DNA of 6,028 bases. Origin: Thermoplasmata archaeon (GTDB lineage: Archaea > Thermoplasmatota > Thermoplasmata > Thermoplasmatales > Thermoplasmataceae). The notes beneath the pieces are model-generated. The model did no database searches. It saw only the letters and a list, made by a program, of their open reading frames with translations, and was not told the origin of the DNA. The position numbers were made by a program, and so were the translations under genes. Below, piece after piece: positions 1-5,654 of this stretch (position 1 is the first letter of the stretch; each line of letters opens with the position of its first letter). The DNA is taken from contig JAJYYD010000115.1 in the NCBI GenBank assembly GCA_021801305.1, forward strand, positions 1 to 6,028, written 5' to 3'.

Positions 1-351
1 GACGGGAAGATTCCCCAGATGTCCATTGAAGCGGCGAATCTCATTGTCGAGGAGGGGAAACGCAGGGCAAGCGAGATTGACAGGAAAGAAAATGCCCTCA
101 CGCTGAGGCTTCGTGAACTCGGCGGCCTTGTCCGGGCTTCAGGAGATATTGCTGTGGGAGATGAGAGGGACCTCATTGAAAAGAATGATGTTCTTGAAGC
201 ATTGAAGACATACCTGCCAGTTGAAGAAAAGATAAAGAAATATTACGGAAACATGGGTGCCGCACTTTCCTCGGAAAACACACTATCGCAGAGGGCAGAG
301 GAATATTACGCAAACTACCACAATTTCAGGCAGGATCGTTCGTACGACTGA
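1..351 (+). CDS. LonB-like AAA+ ATPase, C-terminal part of the gene; no protease domain follows
   Basis: This is the 3' end of a gene entering from the left; the frame is open from base 1, so the ATG at 19 is an internal Met. The first residues, DGKIPQM, and the later stretch LTLRLRELGGLVRASGDIAV match the helical lid of archaeal membrane-type Lon (LonB), including the sensor-2 Arg region and the DVLEALK helix after it. In LonB this is followed by an S-K dyad protease domain of roughly 200 residues. Here the protein instead runs about 45 more residues, ending YHNFRQDRSYD, and stops at TGA 349-351. The 110 bases after it hold no protease-like reading frame. The product is therefore either a Lon-type ATPase without proteolytic activity, possibly a chaperone-like or DNA-linked AAA+ protein, or a gene truncated at its 3' end. 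Family membership is fairly secure; the function of a protease-less form is inference. Confidence 0.7.
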   Translation, partial: DGKIPQMSIEAANLIVEEGKRRASEIDRKENALTLRLRELGGLVRASGDIAVGDERDLIEKNDVLEALKTYLPVEEKIKKYYGNMGAALSSENTLSQRAEEYYANYHNFRQDRSYD

Positions 352-390
352 TCTTTTCACTGCCCTTAATTGATCATTTTCAGCCAAAGA

Positions 391-424
391 TTTTCCTGTG
401 AATTTTAATTCCGCCTTTTTAAAT
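391..424 (+). terminator. T-rich stretch, possible archaeal terminator of the LonB-like gene
   Basis: Between the LonB-like stop and the next gene are several T runs (TTTT at 391-394 and 403-406, five T at 416-420). Archaeal RNA polymerase commonly terminates at such oligo-T tracts without a hairpin, and no strong stem is visible here. The last T run joins AAAT, so it could alternatively act as an upstream TATA-like element for the M61 gene. Confidence 0.25.
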
Positions 425-456
425 TTGAAGAATAGATGTCAAAAAGTTTTATTTTG

Positions 457-463
457 TTATAAT
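457..463 (+). promoter_or_regulatory. Probable TATA box of the M61 peptidase gene
   Basis: TTATAAT is centred about 26 nt upstream of the ATG at 486, the spacing that gives a leaderless or nearly leaderless archaeal mRNA. An A/T-rich stretch (446-455) lies just upstream and could serve as an alternative box. Because this element overlaps the ATG at 462, it argues against 462 as the start. Confidence 0.4.
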
Positions 464-485
464 GCTCACCGATCAAGGATACATA

Positions 486-2249
486 ATGAAACTTTCTTAT
501 CTTCTTGAAATGGAAACCCCTGAGACGCATTTTTTCAGGGTAACAATGAGCATAGAGGACTATTCGGAAGAGACAATGTTTGTCACAATGCCTGCCTGGA
601 CTCCTGGTTCATACGAGATACTTGATTTTGCGAGACATGTCAGGAAAATCAGGGCATCAGCGGTTTCAGGAGAGAATATTGAACTCTCAAAGAAGGATAA
701 ATCTACATGGAAAGTTGCAAACGGGAAGTTCAGGGACATAAGGATCACATACGAGGTATTTGCCCATGATCTATCCGTCCATACCAGCCATCTGGATTCT
801 TCTCACGGATACCTTAATGGAACCAACATATTCCTCTATATTGAAGGTTACAAGGACCAGACTGCAGAGCTTACAATAAAGCCGTGGGGTGACTGGAAGG
901 TTTCAACAGGACTCGAGAAAGTCGGTGATTTCAGATACAGGGCAACCAATTTCGACATACTTGTGGATTCACCCATTGAGATAGGCAGTCACAGGAGCCT
1001 TTTCTTCAATGTTGAAGGGAAGGAGCATGAAATAGTTCTGTACGGGCATGGAAATGAGAATGAGGAAAAAATCAGGGCAGATATACAGAAGATTGTTGAG
1101 GCCTTCCTGAAAATATTCGGGCATCTGCCATACAAGAGGTATGTGTTTATATTCCACCTCTCCGACGAGGACAGCGGTGGTGGCCTGGAACATCTGAACT
1201 CCACCACAATCGATGTGGATAGGTTCATATTTGCACCCTTTGAGAACTACAAGAGGTTCCTCAGCGTAGTTTCCCATGAATATTTCCACCTCTGGAATGT
1301 GAAAAGAATAAGGCCAGCTGAACTGGGGCCATTCAACTACAAGGAAGAAAATTACACTTCTCTGCTCTGGATGGCAGAGGGCTTCACCAACTACTACGGC
1401 AGGATGATGCTTCTCAGGGCAGGGCTTCTTCCCCAGAAGGATTTCTTCAAGAATTTCATGGAAACAGTGAGATTTTACGAGATGCAGCCCGGCAGACTGA
1501 TCACTTCAGCATATGAATCATCATTTGATGCGTGGATAAAACTGTACAGGCCCGGCCCAAATAATTTCAACAGCTATATCTCCTATTACACCAAAGGTGA
1601 TATGCTGGGATTTCTCCTTAATGTAAGAATGATTGAAGCAACAAAGGGGCAGAAGAGTCTTGACGATCTTTACAAACACCTGTATGACAAATACAACAAA
1701 GATGGGAAGGGATATACCGAAAAGGACCTGCTTCTCGCGCTGAAAGAGGTTACTGGCACAGACTTCACTGACTTCTATGCAAGATTCATAAAATCAACAG
1801 AGCCAATAGATTTCCAGGCAGAACTGGATAAAATTGGAATAAGCATAAAGAAAGGTTACAGGAACGCAGAAGAATTTCCTGAAGGTTCACCTTACCTTGG
1901 AGCAGTATTCAGAAACGGATCCAGAAATACCGTTGAAACCGTCATAGAAGGATCACCGGCATTCAGGGCCGGCATAAGCCCCGGAGATGAGATAGTGGCC
2001 ATTAACGGGTACAGGTTTTCTGACAGGTTCCTGAAACCGATCAGGGAAGATTTTAAAAAGCTCAAGGTCGAGAAACTCACCGATTTCAAATCAGGGGACA
2101 GCGTGAGAATTCATCTGTTCAGGAAAGGAGTACTCATGGATCTGGAAATGAAACTTGAGAGCCCTGTTCCTGATCTCTATGAAGCAGTTCTCAGGGATGA
2201 ACCCACAGAAAGACAGAAACTGTTCCTGGAAAAATTCCTGAAAGGATGA
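486..2249 (+). CDS. M61 family zinc aminopeptidase with C-terminal PDZ domain
   Basis: This 587-residue protein belongs to the M61 (glycyl aminopeptidase-like) metallopeptidases, which release N-terminal residues from peptides. The zinc site is visible: HEYFH at 264-268, followed by WNVKRIRPAEL, and the third ligand Glu298 in WMAEGFTNYY. The substrate-binding motif GGGLEHLNST lies at 231-240. An N-terminal beta-rich domain precedes the catalytic domain. A PDZ domain occupies roughly 465-560, with the carrier loop SPAFRAGISPGDEIVAINGY. No signal peptide or membrane segment is seen, so the enzyme is probably cytoplasmic and works on peptides produced by larger proteases. The ATG at 462 would add eight residues, but I prefer 486: MKLSYLLEME aligns with where M61 proteins normally begin, a TATA box overlaps 462, and AAGGAT sits at 475-480. 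The gene is separated from the LonB-like gene by 134 bases and appears to have its own promoter. Confidence 0.9.
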   Translation: MKLSYLLEMETPETHFFRVTMSIEDYSEETMFVTMPAWTPGSYEILDFARHVRKIRASAVSGENIELSKKDKSTWKVANGKFRDIRITYEVFAHDLSVHTSHLDSSHGYLNGTNIFLYIEGYKDQTAELTIKPWGDWKVSTGLEKVGDFRYRATNFDILVDSPIEIGSHRSLFFNVEGKEHEIVLYGHGNENEEKIRADIQKIVEAFLKIFGHLPYKRYVFIFHLSDEDSGGGLEHLNSTTIDVDRFIFAPFENYKRFLSVVSHEYFHLWNVKRIRPAELGPFNYKEENYTSLLWMAEGFTNYYGRMMLLRAGLLPQKDFFKNFMETVRFYEMQPGRLITSAYESSFDAWIKLYRPGPNNFNSYISYYTKGDMLGFLLNVRMIEATKGQKSLDDLYKHLYDKYNKDGKGYTEKDLLLALKEVTGTDFTDFYARFIKSTEPIDFQAELDKIGISIKKGYRNAEEFPEGSPYLGAVFRNGSRNTVETVIEGSPAFRAGISPGDEIVAINGYRFSDRFLKPIREDFKKLKVEKLTDFKSGDSVRIHLFRKGVLMDLEMKLESPVPDLYEAVLRDEPTERQKLFLEKFLKG

Positions 2250-2299
2250 AACCTTTCAGCCTTTTATATCCCTGAAGCTTAAGATCATCTTTCACAACC

Positions 2300-2321
2300 G
2301 TTTAAGCTATATAGTTTAAAC
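2300..2321 (+). promoter_or_regulatory. TATA box inside a 22-bp palindrome: promoter and candidate operator of the HTH-ACT gene
   Basis: The arms GTTTAA (2300-2305) and TTAAAC (2316-2321) flank CTATATAG (2307-2314), and all share the same centre between 2310 and 2311. Ten of eleven base pairs are symmetric; only 2306/2315 mismatch. The central element is a good TATA box, about 27 nt upstream of the ATG at 2338, consistent with a leaderless transcript. A dimeric repressor bound here would directly block TBP. The 88-base spacer 2250-2337 holds nothing else convincing: there is a short T/A-rich run near 2261-2270 and no clear terminator for the M61 gene. Confidence 0.6.
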
Positions 2322-2337
2322 AATTAGGTTTAATGGA

Positions 2338-2934
2338 ATGCTGCTTATCCTGGAGGAATATTTCAAGAATTATCCAATTAAGAGGAAGATTGTTGAAGGG
2401 ATGTACTCCAGAGGTATTTCTGTAAACCATGGATGCCTTTATCTCAGGGACATGGAGATTCCCATCAGTGAATTTGCCAAAGCCCTGGATGTTAACCGGA
2501 GAACGGTATACGATACAATAAAATTCATTGAGGAAAGGGACGAGATTAAGGCGGTAATGTCGCTCATTGACCCGGCACCGGACATATGCAGGATAGCCCC
2601 CCTCATGGGAGACCAGGTCGTGACGATACATGCAAAACAGGGTTATTTTTCAAAGGTCCTGAATGGATCCATGGACATCTTCAGGAAGTACGGTTGTTAT
2701 ATGAAGGAGATTTACGGGAGGAACTCCTACAGGGATGAGACCATAATAAGGGCAATATTCCACAAGTCTGTGCCGGCGAAGGTCTTTGCCGAAGTCGAGA
2801 AAATTGATGGAGTAAAACAGATAGTCATGAGTTCCCCGACTGATAACCCGGACTACCTGATCTGCGAGAAATGCCTGGTAAGGATATGCCCAAGCAAGTT
2901 GTCAAGTGATCTTCAGCAGGAAGAGTACATCTAG
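2338..2934 (+). CDS. HTH-ACT regulator (COG2150-like, predicted amino acid metabolism regulator) with cysteine-rich tail
   Basis: This 198-residue cytoplasmic protein resembles the archaeal COG2150 family, predicted regulators of amino acid metabolism. After an N-terminal helix (EEYFKNYPIKRKIVEGM), a segment reading IPISEFAKALDVNRRTVYDT at 41-60 is a helix-turn-helix. Residues about 92-168 (QVVTIHAKQGYF to GVKQIVMSS) have the length and end of a ligand-binding ACT domain, with KIDGVKQIV matching the usual final strand. Family members I recall are about 165 residues. This one has an extra tail with Cys176, Cys179 and Cys184 (CxxC-x4-C), plus Cys33, Cys84 and Cys120, suggesting metal binding or redox sensing (inference). 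The ATG at 2333 is in another frame and gives no homologous protein, so 2338 is the start, with essentially no leader. The palindrome over its promoter suggests autoregulation. The effector is unknown. Confidence 0.75.
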   Translation: MLLILEEYFKNYPIKRKIVEGMYSRGISVNHGCLYLRDMEIPISEFAKALDVNRRTVYDTIKFIEERDEIKAVMSLIDPAPDICRIAPLMGDQVVTIHAKQGYFSKVLNGSMDIFRKYGCYMKEIYGRNSYRDETIIRAIFHKSVPAKVFAEVEKIDGVKQIVMSSPTDNPDYLICEKCLVRICPSKLSSDLQQEEYI

Positions 2935-2988
2935 ATTGCCCTGATCAATCGTGGTTTGCTTCGCTGATGACGTTGTATGAAACACAGT

Positions 2989-3768
2989 TCAGTAAAGATC
3001 CCCCGGGTTCCAGACAAGCAGGTATTCCGCCGTTGTTGTCTCATAGGGCTTAATGCCCATGGATGAAACCTCTTTCCTTACCGAATCCAGTATCTTCTCA
3101 AGTTCTTTTTCCGGGATGTGTTTTGTTAGCGAAACGTACCTGGATGAATACCTGAACCTTTCAGCAAAGTTTTCGGGGTTGACGGTGCGCGTATTCCGAT
3201 CTATAAGTATCTTCCTGGAAGGTTTAAAAACTTCCGATATGGCGGATTCCTGCCTGTGACCAGAAGGACCCTTTGTATTCAGGCCGTAACCCATCCGATC
3301 ACATGTCTCGGAGAATATCCTGATGACCTCCCTTCTCCACTCCTTCCTGGATTCATCAGCAGATTCGTGTTCCCTGACAATTGACATTACCATTTTTCTC
3401 GTGACCCTTCCAGCTTCCTGCATGACCCTCCTGTTGTCCTCTATCAGGTGGAAGACATGCACTATCAGCGTAGCATCAAAACTTGAGTCCAGGAATGGGA
3501 GGTTTCTTGCATCACCAATCACAAGATGCCCGATTCCCTTTTCTTTGGCCTTTTCAAGCATCCTCACCGATATGTCTATTCCTGTGACGTCAAACCCGGC
3601 CTCCTGTATGGGCTTTGATATCCTGCCGGTTCCAACACCTATCTCAAGAACAGTTTTTGATCCATCGAGCTGCCTGATAATTGCATCGATCTCATTTTTT
3701 AGCGGGGCCCTGCGTGTCCTGTCATAAAATTCAGCTATCTGGTCAAACACCGGTTCCGTATTTTCCAT
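2989..3768 (-). CDS. Class I SAM-dependent methyltransferase (Methyltransf_11/UbiE-like), substrate unknown
   Basis: This 259-residue protein has a Rossmann-type methyltransferase core. The SAM-binding motif I is VLEIGVGTGRIS at 40-51. The acidic residue that binds the ribose is Asp65 in VTGIDIS. GDARNLPF at 85-92 is the adenine-contact region, followed by SSFDATLIVHVFHL at 95-108. The N-terminal DQIAEFYD is typical of type 11 methyltransferases acting on small molecules or lipids. The C-terminal 120 residues are basic and rich in Arg and do not identify a substrate. Upstream in-frame codons offer no ATG or GTG near a promoter, so the start at 3768 is well supported. The gene converges on the HTH-ACT gene with a 54-base spacer that lacks any evident terminator, and diverges from the COG1395-type regulator. 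A perfect 14-bp palindrome covers the start codon. Confidence 0.85.
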   Translation of the reverse strand: MENTEPVFDQIAEFYDRTRRAPLKNEIDAIIRQLDGSKTVLEIGVGTGRISKPIQEAGFDVTGIDISVRMLEKAKEKGIGHLVIGDARNLPFLDSSFDATLIVHVFHLIEDNRRVMQEAGRVTRKMVMSIVREHESADESRKEWRREVIRIFSETCDRMGYGLNTKGPSGHRQESAISEVFKPSRKILIDRNTRTVNPENFAERFRYSSRYVSLTKHIPEKELEKILDSVRKEVSSMGIKPYETTTAEYLLVWNPGDLY

Positions 3769-3779
3769 ATGGCCATATG
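3766..3779. promoter_or_regulatory. Perfect 14-bp palindrome over the methyltransferase start codon
   Basis: CATATGGCCATATG reads the same on both strands. It includes the ATG of the minus-strand methyltransferase (3768-3766) and the bases just upstream, where the transcript would begin. Its position fits a repressor site or a 5' mRNA hairpin. No second copy was noticed in the window. Confidence 0.4.
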
Positions 3780-3800
3780 CAAACCACGACCATAAGCTTT

Positions 3801-3811
3801 GATAATTTATT
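3801..3811 (-). promoter_or_regulatory. Possible TATA region of the methyltransferase gene
   Basis: On the minus strand this stretch reads AATAAATTATC. It is centred about 38 nt upstream of the start at 3768, implying a leader of roughly 12-15 nt that would begin within or beside the 14-bp palindrome. No good Shine-Dalgarno sequence is visible. It is the most AT-rich candidate in the region, but the assignment is tentative. Confidence 0.3.
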
Positions 3812-3867
3812 GGGGAACATGGTTTTTCTTCAGAAAACTTAAGAATTCAGCCGGCAGTGATGAAAAC

Positions 3868-3927
3868 ATGACTGAAGAACCAGATCAATGCAGCCATTTG
3901 ACAGGAGACGGTCCGGATAAGTGCTGA
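3868..3927 (+). CDS. Possible 19-residue micro-ORF in the divergent spacer
   Basis: ATG 3868 to TGA 3925-3927 encodes MTEEPDQCSHLTGDGPDKC, an acidic peptide with two Cys and one His. GTGAT at 3857-3861 could pair with the archaeal 16S 3' tail six bases before the ATG, and CTTAAGAA lies about 26 nt upstream as a weak TATA candidate. A T-run follows near 3967. The 285-base spacer 3769-4053 is otherwise noncoding as far as I can see, with no tRNA or convincing C/D box RNA. A micro-ORF of this size can arise by chance, so this is only a candidate. Confidence 0.15.
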   Translation: MTEEPDQCSHLTGDGPDKC

Positions 3928-4024
3928 AGGAATCCTCATGGAGAATTGATTGACATGGGCCCCTCATTTTTCCTGTATATCCATTTTCATCATACATTGC
4001 ATTTTCACAGGACAACGCAAAATA

Positions 4025-4033
4025 TTTTATACT
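4025..4033 (+). promoter_or_regulatory. TATA box of the COG1395-type regulator gene
   Basis: TTTTATACT is centred about 25 nt before the GTG at 4054, so transcription should begin at or next to that codon. This supports a leaderless mRNA and the choice of GTG 4054 over the in-frame ATG at 3946. The box partly overlaps the 10-bp palindrome AAAATATTTT at 4019-4028. Confidence 0.55.
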
Positions 4034-4053
4034 ATATTCCATACATATTAATC

Positions 4054-5004
4054 GTGGACGATCATCGAAGAGTGGTTATTCACAAGCTTTACGATATCCT
4101 TGCGAAGGAAGGTTTCAAAGTCTCAGAACCCGATTTGAAGGGGCTCGTGAGCTTTGATATAATTGCCAGAAGAGGAGATCAGAAATTTATTTTGAAGATA
4201 CTTCAGAACATAGACACGCTCCGGTCAGCCAATGCTATGGAAATTCAGAAATTTGCCAAAATAACAGGTGCGGCAGCCATAGTTATCGGCGAAAAATGCG
4301 GAAGCGGGGAACTTGAGCATGATGTTGTCTATTACAGGCACGGAGTCCCAATAGTATCGGTTGACACGTTTGTGAATTATGTCAACGGCGATCAGCTTTA
4401 CGTTTATTCAGGCCCCGGAGGATTTTATATCTCCATAGACGGAACTGAACTTCACAGGACCAGGGAGCAGAAAGGGATGTCCATAGGAAACCTGTCCAAA
4501 AGAGTGGGACTTTCCAGGAGATCAATCTCACTCTATGAGTCTGGGAATGCTGCCACTGTAGATGTTTTCCTTAAGCTGGAAGAGATATTGAGAACCGATT
4601 TCAGGAAGGCAATTGACCTTTTCAACATTGAGATGAACAGGTCTTTTGATCAGGTAAAAACAGATGATCCATTTGTCAGTGAATTTGAGGACATAATAAA
4701 GAGGACAGGCTATATGTATGAATCCATGAACAGATCGCCATTTGATGTCGTTGTTTTCGAAACCATAAAAGCCCTCATGCTTGTAGGGCTTTTTGAAAAC
4801 GTTCTTTCAAGGCCGGAAAGGGCAAGTGCAATAAAGAATGTCAGCGACATATTTGAGCAGCAGCCCCTCATAATAACAAGGGAGGAAACCAGCAAGGACA
4901 ACCTTGGCGGCTGCCCGCTGGTCACGTTAAGCGAACTTAAGAAAGCTTACGACCCCGATGATTTAATAAGATTATTGCATAGCAAGAAGAGTGCAATGCT
5001 ATAA
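4054..5004 (+). CDS. COG1395-type HTH transcriptional regulator
   Basis: This protein of 316 residues (from GTG 4054) matches the archaeal family of putative HTH-type regulators known as COG1395. The N-terminal domain, about 1-125, contains EGFKVSEP, FDIIARRGDQKFILK and VVYYRHGVPIVSVDTF, the family hallmarks. It may be a degenerate PD-(D/E)xK-like fold, with Asp35 and Lys48 in place but no acidic residue two before the Lys (inference). An XRE/Cro-type helix-turn-helix follows at about 130-178, including LSKRVGLSRRSISLYESG. The C-terminal 135 residues are mostly helical and include PFDVVVFE and a CPLVTLSELKKAY end typical of the family. The in-frame ATG at 3946 would add 36 residues of His/Tyr-rich sequence unlike the family and would place the TATA box inside the gene. 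The target genes are unknown. Its stop overlaps the next start (TAATG), so the two are probably cotranscribed and translationally coupled. Confidence 0.85.
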   Translation: MDDHRRVVIHKLYDILAKEGFKVSEPDLKGLVSFDIIARRGDQKFILKILQNIDTLRSANAMEIQKFAKITGAAAIVIGEKCGSGELEHDVVYYRHGVPIVSVDTFVNYVNGDQLYVYSGPGGFYISIDGTELHRTREQKGMSIGNLSKRVGLSRRSISLYESGNAATVDVFLKLEEILRTDFRKAIDLFNIEMNRSFDQVKTDDPFVSEFEDIIKRTGYMYESMNRSPFDVVVFETIKALMLVGLFENVLSRPERASAIKNVSDIFEQQPLIITREETSKDNLGGCPLVTLSELKKAYDPDDLIRLLHSKKSAML

Positions 5005-5654
5005 TGCTTTACCAGGTCTTTGATAAGAACAGCGGCAGATATTTTTACCTTTTCGTGGGGATCAAGGGTTTGATCAGTGATGGAAACAGCCTGCGGGATG
5101 CACTTCGTGTCCATACTCCTGATCAGCTAAGCGTCAGCCTTTCACCCGAAGAGGTTGAGGGAATGAAAGCTTTCCTTGATGATCCATTTGAGATGAATCT
5201 GTCTGATTTCGAGATTGTGTATGGACTGAGGCTTTCCGTGTATGGTGAAATTATGACACCATCACCCTGTTACATAGAGATAATCAAGTATGCCAAGGAG
5301 AACAATATTCCCGTTGAGGCACTGGACCTTAATGAGTATGATTTTTCCAGGGCTTATACCAGGAACGTTAAAACTTTCACCCTGATCAGGCATTCCATGA
5401 GAAAGAAAAAGATCATGAAGATGGATCTTAAGGATACTTCAGCTGAGGATTTTGTAATAAAATGGAATAATGAAGTGAACAGGATAAAGGGCATAGGAAG
5501 GGTGGAGAAGCTCCGATCCGAGTATGTTGCCGATTCACTGCTCAGGGAAAACCTCAAGGGAAAAAGGCACTTCGCCTATATCGATCTGGAGTTCCTGCAG
5601 GACACCAGGGATGTGCTGGAAAAGAACGGCTACAAGCTTGAAAAGGTCCTATAG
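5004..5654 (+). CDS. Uncharacterised protein, possibly a short TraB-like domain lacking the usual histidines
   Basis: I do not firmly recognise this soluble 216-residue protein; no membrane segment or signal peptide is visible. Its order of segments recalls the TraB/TIKI/ChaN-like fold: an early strand YLFVGIKGLIS, then PDQLSVSLSPEE, then YGEIMTPSPCYIEIIKYAKE with NIPVEALDLNEYDFSRAY, and a final strand and helix near HFAYIDLEFLQDT. In TraB proteins the first segment carries a GxxH motif and the last a conserved His. Here they read GIKG and IDLE, so catalytic activity of that type would be lost. Archaeal TraB proteins are also longer and usually carry membrane helices. A Lys-rich segment (RKKKIMKMDLK) lies near residue 135. 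The start overlaps the stop of the COG1395-type gene by one base, which suggests a joint role. The fold assignment is inference; that the gene is real is well supported by coupling and length. Confidence 0.6.
   Translation: MLYQVFDKNSGRYFYLFVGIKGLISDGNSLRDALRVHTPDQLSVSLSPEEVEGMKAFLDDPFEMNLSDFEIVYGLRLSVYGEIMTPSPCYIEIIKYAKENNIPVEALDLNEYDFSRAYTRNVKTFTLIRHSMRKKKIMKMDLKDTSAEDFVIKWNNEVNRIKGIGRVEKLRSEYVADSLLRENLKGKRHFAYIDLEFLQDTRDVLEKNGYKLEKVL

Noticed and set aside
969..1289. Minus-strand open frames opposite the M61 gene
   Set aside because: They are antisense to the conserved catalytic domain, including the GGLEH motif, and have no promoter or domain of their own.
2256..2277. TTCAG/CTGAA hairpin after the M61 gene as a terminator
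   Set aside because: It has only five pairs around a 12-base AT-rich loop and no following T-run, which is too weak to call.
2935..2988. TGATGA in the convergent spacer as a C/D RNA or a terminator signal
   Set aside because: No matching D box lies at guide distance on either strand, and no T-run or strong hairpin is present.
3323..3727. 134-codon plus-strand open frame
   Set aside because: It lies entirely antisense to the well-supported methyltransferase gene, has Ser/Leu-rich shadow composition, and shows no recognisable motif.
3857..3927. Possible box C/D guide RNA (GTGATGA at 3857-3863, CTGA at 3872-3875 and 3924-3927)
   Set aside because: The gap before the first CTGA is only 8 bases, no C' box follows it, the C-to-D distance is long, and the flanks form no terminal stem.
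3946..4053. N-terminal extension of the COG1395-type gene from ATG 3946
   Set aside because: The 36 extra residues are His/Tyr-rich and unlike the family, and the best TATA box lies inside them; GTG 4054 fits both the promoter and the family N-terminus.
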